DNA of 64,000 nt from Salsuginibacillus kocurii DSM 18087 (GCF_000377705.1 NZ_KB898625.1:1-64000), one strand, 5' to 3'. Positions 34,614 through 43,452 are shown, numbered from the stretch's first letter. The notes: generated from the sequence alone by a model not told the origin. Numbers and translations are program-made.

Positions 34614-35600
34614 TTAGTCTTCCAAAGCTTGTAATGCCGTTTCAACTTCTTCCCACGTATCTGCTTTAAATAAGCGGGATTGAATCTTTTCTAACGTGTC
34701 TACTTCCTCGCACACTTGAATACCAGTCACTGCTTTTTCCGTCACTTCATCCGGGAAACGGGCTTGCAAAAAGCTGATCAGCATGGCTGCTTTTTCTTCG
34801 TGTTTTCCTTCCATTTTACCTTTCTCTTCTCCTTCTCTTCTGCCTTCTTCTTTGCCTTCCATTTTCCACTGCCTGGTCCGGTAGGTTTCAATTTTCATGA
34901 CGTGAGTTTCCTCCTTTTTTGGGAGTTTTTGAATTTCCTGCTGCAGGGTAGCTTCTTCCTCTGCGTTTAACGTCAGGTACGATTCAAACAGATTGGCGAG
35001 AAAGTCGGCGCGGGCTGGATCGATTTCGAGGCGGGCGATCATGCGTAAACATTCGAGTTTCACTTCTACTTTTTCTTTTTCATTATACCCCATTTGTGAG
35101 AGTAATGCGGCGGCTGCGGGATTATCTTTTTTAATAAACTCCCGCCAGTTGTGGTTGGCGAGTTCGAGGTTGAAAAAGTGAAAGGAGAGCACGTGGAAAA
35201 ATGGGAAGGTAATCTGTAGAGATTCAGGTCCGCTGTGGGTGGATTGGTTGCTGAAGATGGCGATCGGCAAGATGCGGCGCTGATATTTTTCATAGAGGCG
35301 GCTGAAATAGTGAAACATGCGCTGATAGAAGTTGGCTTGTGGCGCGGACTGCGCTTCCACATGGACGATAATGAGGCCGTCTTCGCCTTTGATTTTCGTT
35401 TTGACGAGCAGGTCTACAACCCGTTTGTCCTGGTTCACGATGTCAGTGAAAATTTCTTGTTCCAGGAAGGTGAGGTGAGTAGTGTCGATATGTTTGAGGG
35501 CGGCGGGGAAAAACGCATCGAGAAATTCAGTGAAATAGGTGGTAAGGAGTTGTTTGAAGAGTTGGTCATGCGGAATAGGATCGTTCGGGGAATGTGGCGT
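34614..35600 (-). CDS. PD-(D/E)XK nuclease family (Rpn/YhgA-like) protein, ACG start
   Basis: A 328-residue protein of the Rpn/YhgA-like family (recombination-promoting nucleases, formerly transposase_31). From ACG 35600 the peptide PHDQLFKQLLTTYFTEFLDA, then FFPAALKHIDTTHLTFLEQ is the standard N-terminus; the nuclease core is VVDLLVKTKI plus IIVHVEAQS (D...ExQ). A charged linker (MEGKEEGRREGEEKGKMEG) leads to the C-terminal helical region. AAAGGAGG lies 9 bases before the ACG, where ATG would be expected; the next usable start is GTG 35438, which would remove the first 54 residues. Two dead fragments of the same family lie at 24.0 and 34.4 kb. Confidence 0.8.
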   Translation of the reverse strand, partial: TPHSPNDPIPHDQLFKQLLTTYFTEFLDAFFPAALKHIDTTHLTFLEQEIFTDIVNQDKRVVDLLVKTKIKGEDGLIIVHVEAQSAPQANFYQRMFHYFSRLYEKYQRRILPIAIFSNQSTHSGPESLQITFPFFHVLSFHFFNLELANHNWREFIKKDNPAAAALLSQMGYNEKEKVEVKLECLRMIARLEIDPARADFLANLFESYLTLNAEEEATLQQEIQKLPKKEETHVMKIETYRTRQWKMEGKEEGRREGEEKGKMEGKHEEKAAMLISFLQARFPDEVTEKAVTGIQVCEEVDTLEKIQSRLFKADTWEEVETALQALED

Positions 35601-35693
35601 AGGGGTCGACCTCCTTTAGGGTATAGGTGCCGGGGAGGCGCGCGGTTATTCATAGTATAGCGGAATTTGGTGGAAGGGTCGAGGAAGATGATT

Positions 35694-35795
35694 TTAAAGA
35701 AAATGTGGCAAAACCAAGCCTACTGTGCAGGCCGGGCATTAGTTGCCTTATACCGTTCCCTTCAACTATTTATACATTCTTACGGTGTGAAAAAA
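35694..35795 (+). repeat. Dispersed intergenic repeat, copy 4
   Basis: ATGTGGCAAAACCAAGCCTA, then TTATACCGTTCCCTTCAACT, then ATTTATACATTCTTACGGTG and GAAAAA. The best-preserved companion of the copy at 16201-16310. Confidence 0.7.
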
Positions 35796-35904
35796 CTGGG
35801 CGCTAGTTTGACCATGACCAGGGGTAAGATTTTTGCATGGGAGATTGCCACATTACGTGGTGAGGGAGTGAGGGGTCTGGGTGCACAATCCTCCCCTCCG
35901 CTTG

Positions 35905-36031
35905 CGCAGTAATGCGGACGGAGGGCGATGTGACATTGTTCGAGTGCCGTGTCACTCTACCCGAGTGTGGCGTCTCCCCCCTGTCGAGAGCGGCGTCGCC
36001 TGCTTACAGTGCGAAGGCAGTCTGCCCCCTA
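35905..36031. repeat. 21-bp-period repeat tract, third locus
   Basis: Four to five degenerate units such as AGTGCCGTGTCACTCTACCC and AGTGTGGCGTCTCCCCCC. The unit core is the same as that in the second half of the 311-583 tract (AGTGCCGTGTCACTCCC there). Spacing is 21 bases between the first two units and then drifts by about 2. Confidence 0.65.
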
Positions 36032-36145
36032 GAAGCAGCCAAGGTTTGGCAAATAAAGTGTGTAAGTTTTTAATCCAATTATTTAGATGAACCTTATCTT
36101 GAAGAATCAGCTTTTAGAGGTAATGTCAGACCCGGTACATAAGAA

Positions 36146-36178
36146 ACAGCTGCGATCCAATCGCAGCTGTGCCTTTTA
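36146..36178. terminator. Terminator of the gluconokinase operon
   Basis: ACAGCTGCGA-TCCAA-TCGCAGCTGT, a perfect 10-bp stem; TTTCTT follows on the minus strand and GCCTTTT on the plus strand. It lies 30 bases after the gntK stop. Confidence 0.85.
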
Positions 36179-36207
36179 GGTATACAATTTCCCAACTATC
36201 ACCCGTG

Positions 36208-37719
36208 TCACTTTTGCTGAGCCGCGAGTTCATGCATGAGCGGTTGCATCGTCTTATACAATTTCCGGTACGTTGTATACGCGGCTCGGTAGGAGGCGCG
36301 CCCTTCTTCCTGCGGCTCAATGCTCGCTGTCATTGGAATATGAGCTCTAATATCAGCGAGGGTGTCATGTTCTCCTACTGCCATAAGTGCAAACCAGGCA
36401 GCTCCCCAGGCTGAGCTTTGATGGGAGGCGGGAACATGGACGGTATCCTCAAAAATATCAGCAACGAGCTGCAGCCAGAACGGAGAACGGGCGAAGCCAC
36501 CGCTTGCAAAAATACCGCCGGACGACGCCTCGTTTGCTGAGAGCGCTTCATTCACGTGAGCCAAACTGTAAATAACTCCTTCTAGTGCTGCTCGTATAAG
36601 TTCCGCCTTGCCGTGTTTGCTTGATAAGCCGATATAGCTCCCTCGCGCGCGTACGTCCCAATACGGGGCTCGTTCTCCGTTTAACAGCGGCAGGCAAAGC
36701 AGGCCGTTTGCACCCGCGCTGCTTGCTTCAGCTAACTCTAATAAAGCACGGTGCGGGTCGTCCCATCCATTTCGGGCACCAACGGCTTCCTGCAGCCAAT
36801 CCAGGACATTGCCGCCATTGTTAGTGCCGCCGCCTACCAGCCACTTATCTTTTGTAACGGCATAACAAAAAGTGGCTTGTGCTGCACTTGTCTGCGGTGA
36901 AGCTACCACTTCCCTAATCGCTCCGCTCGTACCAATCGTGAGTGCACGTTCGCCCGGCTCAAAGGCGCCGATTCCAATGTTAGCAAGCGCGCCGTCCGCC
37001 CCGCCGGCAGCAAAGGGGAGGTCAGCCGGAACGCCCATTTTAGCAGCGACTTCATCGTCTAATCCCTGGAATAAGTACGTTGGAGCAACCGGCTCAGATA
37101 GTTGCTCTGCCTGCACGCCGGTAAGCCGCAGTGCTTCCGGGTCCCACCTAAATTCCTTCATATCAAACAGACCGGAAGCCGATGCCACCCCGTAATCAAT
37201 TGCCGCACGACCGAACCAGCGCAGTGTCAGCCAGTCTTTAATCGAAAGAAATCGTTCGGCCTTTAGATATGGTGCGTAGCCCGTCTCTTTCATCCATAAA
37301 AGTTTCGCAAACGGGGTCATCGGGTGAACCGGCGTGCCCGTTGTTTGATAGATGGCATCGCCTGCCCCGCTTAATTTCAACTGTTCCACTTGGGAAAAAC
37401 TGCGCCCGTCTGAAAAAATTACCGAGGGCGAGAGTGCCTCTCCTTTTTTATCCGCACAAATTAACGTATGCATGGCAGAAGATAGGCCGACCGCCGTCAA
37501 CTCTTCTCCTTTTATGTCGCCTGAAGTAAGAGCGTTACGCATTGACTTAACAGCTGCTTCTTCAATATGATGGGGATTTTGTTCAGCCCAGCCGCTCTCG
37601 GGATGGTCTACCGGGTAGCCCGTTTCCGCTTCTGCCTGCACATTCCCTTCTTTATCAAAAATCACAACTTTTGCGCTTGTTGTTCCTACATCCAGTCCCG
37701 CTACATAACTTTTATTCAT
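36208..37719 (-). CDS. gntK: Gluconokinase (FGGY family)
   Basis: A 503-residue FGGY carbohydrate kinase that should phosphorylate gluconate to 6-phosphogluconate with ATP. N-terminal phosphate-binding loop: AGLDVGTTSAKVVIFD. Other family marks: GWAEQNPHHIEEAA, LTIGTSGAIREV, CLPLLNGERAPYWDVRARG and the C-terminal FASGGFARSPFWLQLVADI. ATG 37719 has AGGAGG 10 bases upstream. It follows the RpiR-type regulator by 33 bases (one operon) and is divergent from 6-phosphogluconate dehydrogenase, which supports gluconate over other FGGY substrates such as xylulose or glycerol. Confidence 0.9.
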   Translation of the reverse strand: MNKSYVAGLDVGTTSAKVVIFDKEGNVQAEAETGYPVDHPESGWAEQNPHHIEEAAVKSMRNALTSGDIKGEELTAVGLSSAMHTLICADKKGEALSPSVIFSDGRSFSQVEQLKLSGAGDAIYQTTGTPVHPMTPFAKLLWMKETGYAPYLKAERFLSIKDWLTLRWFGRAAIDYGVASASGLFDMKEFRWDPEALRLTGVQAEQLSEPVAPTYLFQGLDDEVAAKMGVPADLPFAAGGADGALANIGIGAFEPGERALTIGTSGAIREVVASPQTSAAQATFCYAVTKDKWLVGGGTNNGGNVLDWLQEAVGARNGWDDPHRALLELAEASSAGANGLLCLPLLNGERAPYWDVRARGSYIGLSSKHGKAELIRAALEGVIYSLAHVNEALSANEASSGGIFASGGFARSPFWLQLVADIFEDTVHVPASHQSSAWGAAWFALMAVGEHDTLADIRAHIPMTASIEPQEEGRASYRAAYTTYRKLYKTMQPLMHELAAQQK

Positions 37720-37752
37720 GCTTAACCTGCCTCCTTTACTGCTCATCACTAT

Positions 37753-38613
37753 TTACAATCGTTTTTTTGAAATGGCCTGGCGCATTTTAGCAAGTGATTG
37801 CTGCATCAACTCTTTCCGTCCAATGCTAACGGCTACATAAAGCGCGTCAATAATACTGAGCTGCGCCAGCCGTGAGGCCAGCGCCTCTGAACGGTATTCC
37901 GTTTCTTTAGAGACTGTATATAGAGGAACATCAACTTGCTGGCTGAGCGGAGACTTGGCGAGTGTCGTAATGCCAATTGTTGTCGCTCCGTGTTCTTGTG
38001 CCACATCTAAGGCTTGTAAACTATCCCGGTTGGCGCCGGAATGAGAAATCAAGACAACGACATCCTCAGGGGTTAATTGGGATGCGGCCATCACTTGAAA
38101 GTGCGAATCGTTGTAAGAAGAGGTAGAAAGGCCCGTGCGCATGAATTTATGGTGCGCATCATGGGCGATAATTCCTGAACCCCCGTTACCGTAAAACTCC
38201 ACCTTATTGGCGTTCAACATGATATTAACCGCTTGATGAAAATTTTCATTATCCAAAACGGACAAGGTTTCTTCAAGTGACCGAATGTTAGAGCGAAATA
38301 CCTGCTCTACTACTGCCCTTTCATCGTCTCCCTCTTGGATCGTTTCATGAATGTCCATCATTTCCTCATTAACATTTTCAGAAGCTAAGGCGATTTTTAA
38401 AGCTTGATAACCTTTAAAACCGATTCGTTTGCAAAAGCGAAATACAGTGGCATCTGCTACTTGGAGCCTTTCAGCAACTTCTGTGATGGTGGAATGTACA
38501 ATCTCTTCCGGGTGTTCCAATATATAGTCTGCTATCTTTTTTTCTTTTTCTCGAAAGTCAGGATACATTGCGCGTATGCGGTGTTTGCAGTGTGTCGTTT
38601 CATTGGCGGCCAC
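37753..38613 (-). CDS. RpiR/MurR-family transcriptional regulator
   Basis: A 286-residue regulator: N-terminal HTH_6 domain (EKKIADYILEHPEEIVHSTI, then DATVFRFCKRIGFKGYQAL) and C-terminal SIS sugar-phosphate-binding domain (VEFYGNGGSGIIAHDAHHKF, VVVLISHSGANRDSLQALDV). GTG 38613 has AAGGAG 8 bases upstream. It is the first gene of the rpiR-gntK operon and probably senses 6-phosphogluconate or a related sugar phosphate to control this operon and the divergent gnd-tctBCA genes; that is inferred from position. Confidence 0.9.
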   Translation of the reverse strand: MAANETTHCKHRIRAMYPDFREKEKKIADYILEHPEEIVHSTITEVAERLQVADATVFRFCKRIGFKGYQALKIALASENVNEEMMDIHETIQEGDDERAVVEQVFRSNIRSLEETLSVLDNENFHQAVNIMLNANKVEFYGNGGSGIIAHDAHHKFMRTGLSTSSYNDSHFQVMAASQLTPEDVVVLISHSGANRDSLQALDVAQEHGATTIGITTLAKSPLSQQVDVPLYTVSKETEYRSEALASRLAQLSIIDALYVAVSIGRKELMQQSLAKMRQAISKKRL

Positions 38614-38683
38614 TGTAAAACTCCTTTCATGATGCGTAATTCGCCATAGGGCCAACTACTGTGTTCTCTTATACATTGTACAA

Positions 38684-38697
38684 TTAAATCGGTTTCA
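38684..38697 (-). promoter_or_regulatory. cre-like site in the rpiR/gnd divergent region
   Basis: TGAAACCGATTTAA on the minus strand, 13 of 14 positions of TGWAANCGNTNWCA, about 70 bases upstream of the rpiR-type start. Confidence 0.5.
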
Positions 38698-38790
38698 TAT
38701 CTGCTAAAAAAATAAATCCATGAAAATATCTTTCTAAAAGAAGTATAAAAGAAAACGATTAAGAAAAAAATATTTTTTCAAAAAAACCTC

Positions 38791-38818
38791 TTGAAAATGA
38801 AAAAAATTATTTTATAAT
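38791..38818 (+). promoter_or_regulatory. Sigma-A promoter of gnd
   Basis: TTGAAA, 16-base spacer, perfect TATAAT, in an A/T-rich stretch, 55 bases before the gnd start. Confidence 0.75.
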
Positions 38819-38872
38819 GTGAATTAACAACGAAATATTCATAACTTAGTCACACAACAAAGGAGTGGAACA

Positions 38873-39769
38873 ATGGACATCGGACTGATTGGTTTAGGCA
38901 AGATGGGTTATAACCTTGCACTAAATCTTCTAGATCACAAACATAACGTTGTAGCCAATGATGTCGATACGGATGCTGTTAACCAGATTCAACGTTCCGG
39001 TGCAGTTCCGGCACATTCAATTCAAGAAGTTGCTGAAAAGCTTGAAGCACCTCGGACAATCTGGCTGATGGTACCAGCAGGCGAAGTGACAAGCCAAGTC
39101 ATTGAAGAACTGAAAAAGCATTTAGATGGCGGCGATGTCATTATTGATGGCGGCAACTCGAACTATAAAGAGTCACTAGCCCGTGCCCAAGACCTTTCCG
39201 AGCAAGGTATTCATTTCATTGATGCTGGAACAAGCGGCGGAGTTGATGGTGCCCGCCACGGAGCATGTATTATGATTGGCGGCGACCGCGAAGTGGTAGA
39301 ACCGATTGAGCAAATGTTCTATGATATCTCAATTGAAAACGGTTACCTTCATGCTGGCAAAGTTGGAAGCGGTCACTTCCTTAAAATGGTACACAACGGA
39401 ATCGAATACGGCATGATGCACTCTATCGCTGAAGGGTTTGACCTCTTAGACAAAAGTGACTTCGACTATAACTATGAAGAAGTGGCCCGCATGTGGAATA
39501 ACGGCTCTGTCATTCGGTCCTGGCTTATGGAGCTTGTACAAAATGCCTTTTCAAAAGACGCTAACCTAGACGAAATTCGCGGTGTCATGAATTCATCGGG
39601 AGAAGGTAAATGGACAGTCGAAACGGCGTTAGATCTTGAGACACCTGCTCCTGTTATTGCCCTGTCTTTAATGATGCGCTTCCGCTCTCAAGAAGACGAT
39701 ACCTTTACTGGAAAAGTAGTAGCAGCCCTACGCAACGAATTTGGCGGCCACGAAGTAGTTAAAAAATAG
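38873..39769 (+). CDS. gnd: 6-phosphogluconate dehydrogenase, decarboxylating (short YqeC/GndA type)
   Basis: Oxidises 6-phosphogluconate to ribulose-5-phosphate with release of CO2. The 298-residue length is that of the short NAD-preferring class. N-terminal Rossmann motif GLIGLGKMGYNLA; IIDGGNSNYKE; the substrate/catalytic segments GTSGGVDGARHG and GHFLKMVHNGIEYGMM (Lys and His-Asn). Mid-C-terminal RSWLMEL and SSGEGKWTVETAL complete the family pattern. AAGGAGTG precedes the ATG. First gene of a run gnd-tctB-tctC-tctA behind a strong sigma-A promoter. Confidence 0.95.
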   Translation: MDIGLIGLGKMGYNLALNLLDHKHNVVANDVDTDAVNQIQRSGAVPAHSIQEVAEKLEAPRTIWLMVPAGEVTSQVIEELKKHLDGGDVIIDGGNSNYKESLARAQDLSEQGIHFIDAGTSGGVDGARHGACIMIGGDREVVEPIEQMFYDISIENGYLHAGKVGSGHFLKMVHNGIEYGMMHSIAEGFDLLDKSDFDYNYEEVARMWNNGSVIRSWLMELVQNAFSKDANLDEIRGVMNSSGEGKWTVETALDLETPAPVIALSLMMRFRSQEDDTFTGKVVAALRNEFGGHEVVKK

Positions 39770-39860
39770 CAAATTGGTGAAATGAAGTCTTGAGATTCCT
39801 CAACCAACTATTAGATTTTAAATCCTAGAAGAAGCTCAAGGCTCAGGAGGTGCAGAAACG

Positions 39861-40355
39861 TTGTCAAACTATGTGTTAGGGGTCATCCTGATCGTTTTTT
39901 CGGGGCTTTTGTTCACGCAAACAGCGGAACTCGATTCAGATGCAGCACTTCTACCAAACATTGTACTCGTAGGAATGGGCATTCTCGGTATCTTAATGAT
40001 CGTTGACCCGCTTATTCGCAAAGCCTTGAACAAACCAAAAATCGAAGAAAAAGACGGCGGAGAGGTAAAGCCATTCACCATGAACATCTTTATCTTTCAG
40101 ATTTTGATCCCAGCGGGTATTTTAATCTTCACCTACTTTATGCTCACATGGTTTGGATTTTACATCGCGTCCTTTTTCTTAATCCTTATCATCTTTTTTT
40201 ATCACAATTATCGGATGGAGCATCGTTTCCCGCCGTCAGGAAAGATGATGAAAGGACTTGTATTTGCGGTAACTTCCGTCGCATTCATGTATGTTCTATT
40301 CTCTATTTTAATTGGCCTGCCAACACCTGATGGAACCATCGTCCAGTTAGGATAA
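39861..40355 (+). CDS. tctB: Tripartite tricarboxylate transporter small membrane subunit (TctB family)
   Basis: A 164-residue protein with four predicted membrane helices (near 4-22, 33-52, 78-98 plus 100-115, 130-150), matching the TctB subunit that partners the large TctA pore. The TTG start is supported by CAGGAGG 10 bases upstream. It lies 92 bases after gnd, with a small TTGAG/CTCAA hairpin between, and 172 bases before the binding-protein gene. Confidence 0.88.
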   Translation: MSNYVLGVILIVFSGLLFTQTAELDSDAALLPNIVLVGMGILGILMIVDPLIRKALNKPKIEEKDGGEVKPFTMNIFIFQILIPAGILIFTYFMLTWFGFYIASFFLILIIFFYHNYRMEHRFPPSGKMMKGLVFAVTSVAFMYVLFSILIGLPTPDGTIVQLG

Positions 40356-40370
40356 ATTTCAGCGCATAAA

Positions 40371-40384
40371 TGTAAACGCTTCCC
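40371..40384 (+). promoter_or_regulatory. Weak cre-like site before tctC
   Basis: TGTAAACGCTTCCC matches 12 of 14 cre positions; the two differences are at the 3' end. Might damp transcription of tctC-tctA on preferred sugars. Confidence 0.35.
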
Positions 40385-40527
40385 CTTATTTACTGAAAAG
40401 AAAACATGTTGATTTGAACCAAGGGGGGATCTTAGCCTGCAACGAGAAGAAACTCTTACATTAGAAATAGCGAAAAACGGTTTATAAATTTTCTTAAGTT
40501 ACTATTTAGAAGGAGTGAAATATTAAA

Positions 40528-41592
40528 ATGAAAAAATTTACACGTACAGGAATCGTATTGGCGCTTTCAGCAGCGGTAGTGGCAGCTTGTGGTGATAATG
40601 GAGAAGAAGCACCAGAAGATACAAACGGTGACGATAACGGTGCAGCGGATGAAGTAGAGACAGATGATGATGATGAAGATGATGATGATGATGATGATGA
40701 AGCAGCTGCCGGAGATTTCCCTGAAGAAGACCTGGAAATCATTGTTCCTTATAGCGCCGGCGGCGGTGGAGACACGGTAGCACGTATCGTTTCAGACCAT
40801 CTTGGCGATGAGTTGGGCGTAACTGTAAACGTCATCAATCAAGAAGGTGCTGGCGGAGAAGTTGGAATTACTGACATGGCAAACAGTGAACCAGACGGCC
40901 ACACTTTAGGTGTATTCGGTTACCCAGATAATGTTGTTCTTGAAAACACAGTAGATACTGATTTTGAGTTTGATAGCTTTGAATACTTGGGTGCATTTGA
41001 CGAAGTACCACACGCTCTTTTCGTGGGCCCAGACAGCCAGTTTGAAGACATTGATGAGCTTGTAGAATATGCCGAAGAAAACCCTGGCGAAGTAACTGTC
41101 GGTGAATCTGGAGCGTTGGGTCTTCTAAAAGTGCTTGCCTTTAACGACCTGGCCGATGTGCAAATGACACCAGTTAACTTTGACGGTGGTGGCGAATTAA
41201 CCAATGCCCTTCTAGGTGGACACGTTGACGTAGCTTCTACTTCCATCACTTCTTATGATGAAATCAGCGGTCAAGATGGTGCTCCACTAGGTTACGCTGC
41301 GGATGAGCGCATCGACATGTTTGATGATGTCCCAACCTTTGAAGAGCAAGGCTATGACTTGTCACTTTCCGTATCCCGTGTACTCGTAGCACCTGAAGGA
41401 ATTCCGGAAGAAGCAGAGGAAGCCCTTTCTGAAGCACTTGACAACCTCGGCGAATCTGAAGAATTCCAGCAAGCATTTGAAGATGCGAACCTGCCATACC
41501 GCTACTTGGATAACGATGAAGTGGATGAAGAACTAGAAAATAACAATGAAACAATTCAACCACTTATCGAAGAAAACGAAGAGGACTTTTAA
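40528..41592 (+). CDS. tctC: Tripartite tricarboxylate transporter substrate-binding lipoprotein (TctC family)
   Basis: A 354-residue extracellular binding protein. The signal peptide ends in a lipobox (VVAACGDN, lipidated Cys21). A linker of nearly pure Asp/Glu (residues ~35-58, encoded by a GAT tract) tethers the TctC/Bug-fold domain, which begins DLEIIVPYSAGGGGDTVARI and contains GGEVGITDMANSEPDGHTLG and NFDGGGELTNALLGGHVDVA. The whole protein is strongly acidic, as in surface proteins of halophiles. Family ligands are carboxylates; in this locus gluconate is a candidate. AAGGAGTG precedes the ATG. Confidence 0.93.
   Translation: MKKFTRTGIVLALSAAVVAACGDNGEEAPEDTNGDDNGAADEVETDDDDEDDDDDDDEAAAGDFPEEDLEIIVPYSAGGGGDTVARIVSDHLGDELGVTVNVINQEGAGGEVGITDMANSEPDGHTLGVFGYPDNVVLENTVDTDFEFDSFEYLGAFDEVPHALFVGPDSQFEDIDELVEYAEENPGEVTVGESGALGLLKVLAFNDLADVQMTPVNFDGGGELTNALLGGHVDVASTSITSYDEISGQDGAPLGYAADERIDMFDDVPTFEEQGYDLSLSVSRVLVAPEGIPEEAEEALSEALDNLGESEEFQQAFEDANLPYRYLDNDEVDEELENNNETIQPLIEENEEDF
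40662..40700 (+). repeat. GAT trinucleotide tract inside tctC
   Basis: About thirteen consecutive GAT or GAA codons encode the acidic linker. The length of the tract could vary by slippage without breaking the frame. Confidence 0.8.
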
Positions 41593-41613
41593 TCAACACG
41601 ACACATCATAACC

Positions 41614-41645
41614 GTTGAAAGAAAGCCTGCGTGCTTTCTTTCAAC
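41614..41645 (+). promoter_or_regulatory. Intercistronic stem-loop between tctC and tctA
   Basis: GTTGAAAGAAAG pairs perfectly with CTTTCTTTCAAC across an 8-base loop, with no T-run after. Placed to stabilise the upstream tctC message or partially attenuate tctA, as expected when the binding protein is needed in excess. Confidence 0.65.
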
Positions 41646-41667
41646 CTCGCATTAGGGGGCTTTGTCC

Positions 41668-43149
41668 ATGGACGCGCTGCAAATCTTTCTCGACATATTA
41701 TCATTTGATGTATTTTTAATCGTTTTTGCCGGAGTTCTGATCGGTATTTTCGTAGGGGCCATTCCCGGCTTAAATGGTGCAATCGGTATCTCGCTTTTAT
41801 TACCTCTTACATTCGCGCTTGAACCGCAGCATGGGATTCTTCTCTTGGGCGGAATTTATATGGGTGGCATGTACGGGGGTTCGATTACAGCCATTCTATT
41901 AAATGTGCCAGGAGACGTGGTTGCTGCACCAGCAGCAATGGAAGGTTATCCATTAACGAAGCAAGGAAGAGCAAAAGAAGCGCTCTACTATTCTATTTTC
42001 TCCAGTATGTTTGGCGGGTTTATCGGGGTTGTTATCCTTATCTTGTTCACGCCTCCGCTTGCGAGCCTTGCCCTGGAGTTCGGGCCGGCAGAGATGTTCT
42101 TTATTTCCTTAAGTGGACTTGTTGTTATCGGGGCTTTAACAGGAAGTAATATTTACAAATCTATGTTTGCTGCCCTGTTTGGTCTATTTATAGGAATGAT
42201 AGGAATCAGCCAAGTTACTGGAACTGAACGTTTTACAATGAACATTCCGGAATTACGCGAAGGTATCGAAGTGGTACCTGTCGTGCTTGGTCTCTTCTGT
42301 TTAGCCGAAATGTTCCTTAATATCGGCAAAAAAGCAACCGAAACCGTTCAATATGAAGATCAAAGCATTAAGCGCATGACCGTTGTCAGCCAAATTTTAA
42401 AGCGTAAGTTTCTCGTTTTTAAATCAGGTGTTATTGGGACTTGTATCGGCCTTCTGCCCGGTGTAGGAACAACGCTTGCCGTGTTTATGTCTTACGGGGA
42501 AGCGAAACGCACCTCGAAAGAACCGGAGAAATTTGAAAAAGGAAACCCAGAAGGCATCATGGCAAGTGAAGCAGCCAACAATGCCACGGTAGGAAGCTCG
42601 ATGGTACCGCTTCTCGCACTCGGTGTTCCAGGAAGCCCGACAACCGCAATTATCGCCGGAGCCTTAATCATCCATGGCATCATTCTCGGTCCAGACTTGT
42701 TTGCCACTCGTCCTGACGTAGCATACACGTTCTTGTTCGGGATGCTGTTAACCGTTGTAGCGATGGCTATTATCGGAGCGGTCGGGATTAAGTACTTCTC
42801 ATACGTTTTGAAAATTAATATCATGTACATCGTTCCCGTCGTTCTCGTGTTTGCCCTCTTTGGCGCATACAGCTTGCGTAACAGTATGTTCGATGTGATG
42901 GTAGCCATTGTACTCGGTATTATCGGGGCAGTCTTTAAAAAGATTGATGTACCACTTGCACCGATCATTATCGGCCTTGTTCTTGGCCCGCTTATCGAAA
43001 CGAACCTCGTTCGCTCGATGACAATCGCAGAAGCGCAGCAAGTACCGCTTCTTCAGTACATGCTGACGAACCCGCTTGCAATTATCTTGTTAATTCTTTT
43101 AATTCTTATGCTTATCGTTGTCGTAAGACTGCGTCGACGCACAGGTTAA
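41668..43149 (+). CDS. tctA: Tripartite tricarboxylate transporter large membrane subunit (TctA family)
   Basis: A 493-residue protein with about 12 helices. The two duplicated TctA signatures are visible: VGAIPGLNGAIGISLLLPLT near residue 30 and GLLPGVGTTLAVFMSYGEAK near 255. It forms the cation-coupled pore with TctB and takes substrate from TctC. I chose ATG 41668, eight bases after AGGGGG; a TTG two codons earlier is less likely. Last gene before the terminator at 43256. Confidence 0.95.
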   Translation: MDALQIFLDILSFDVFLIVFAGVLIGIFVGAIPGLNGAIGISLLLPLTFALEPQHGILLLGGIYMGGMYGGSITAILLNVPGDVVAAPAAMEGYPLTKQGRAKEALYYSIFSSMFGGFIGVVILILFTPPLASLALEFGPAEMFFISLSGLVVIGALTGSNIYKSMFAALFGLFIGMIGISQVTGTERFTMNIPELREGIEVVPVVLGLFCLAEMFLNIGKKATETVQYEDQSIKRMTVVSQILKRKFLVFKSGVIGTCIGLLPGVGTTLAVFMSYGEAKRTSKEPEKFEKGNPEGIMASEAANNATVGSSMVPLLALGVPGSPTTAIIAGALIIHGIILGPDLFATRPDVAYTFLFGMLLTVVAMAIIGAVGIKYFSYVLKINIMYIVPVVLVFALFGAYSLRNSMFDVMVAIVLGIIGAVFKKIDVPLAPIIIGLVLGPLIETNLVRSMTIAEAQQVPLLQYMLTNPLAIILLILLILMLIVVVRLRRRTG

Positions 43150-43255
43150 ACGAGACACGTCTGAATCCTGCAGCCTTCGCAGCACCCATGGGCGGCCCTT
43201 AAGAATCAATGAGCAATTTAGTTTAAACTTTGACTCCCCCACCTATATAGTGATG

Positions 43256-43284
43256 ACCCTCCCCATTTTGGCGGAGGGTTTTTT
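43256..43284 (+). terminator. Terminator of the gnd-tctBCA operon
   Basis: ACCCTCC-CCATTTTGGC-GGAGGGT followed by TTTTT, about 107 bases after the tctA stop. Confidence 0.9.
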
Positions 43285-43452
43285 AAAGAGGATGCTCGTA
43301 CACACAGCCCTGTCTTCCTCCTCTTTGCAAAAGTCACAATTCCTGCATTTTTTTCTTTACTCACTTCAATTAAAATAGAATATAGATAAAAACGGCTAAG
43401 CTCACCCTTTATATAGATAGCTGAAATTTTGCATAGATAGGAGCATAACACG

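Noticed and set aside
36208-37719. Xylulokinase or glycerol kinase as the FGGY product
   Set aside because: The flanking RpiR regulator and divergent 6-phosphogluconate dehydrogenase fit gluconokinase better, and no xylose or glycerol gene is nearby.
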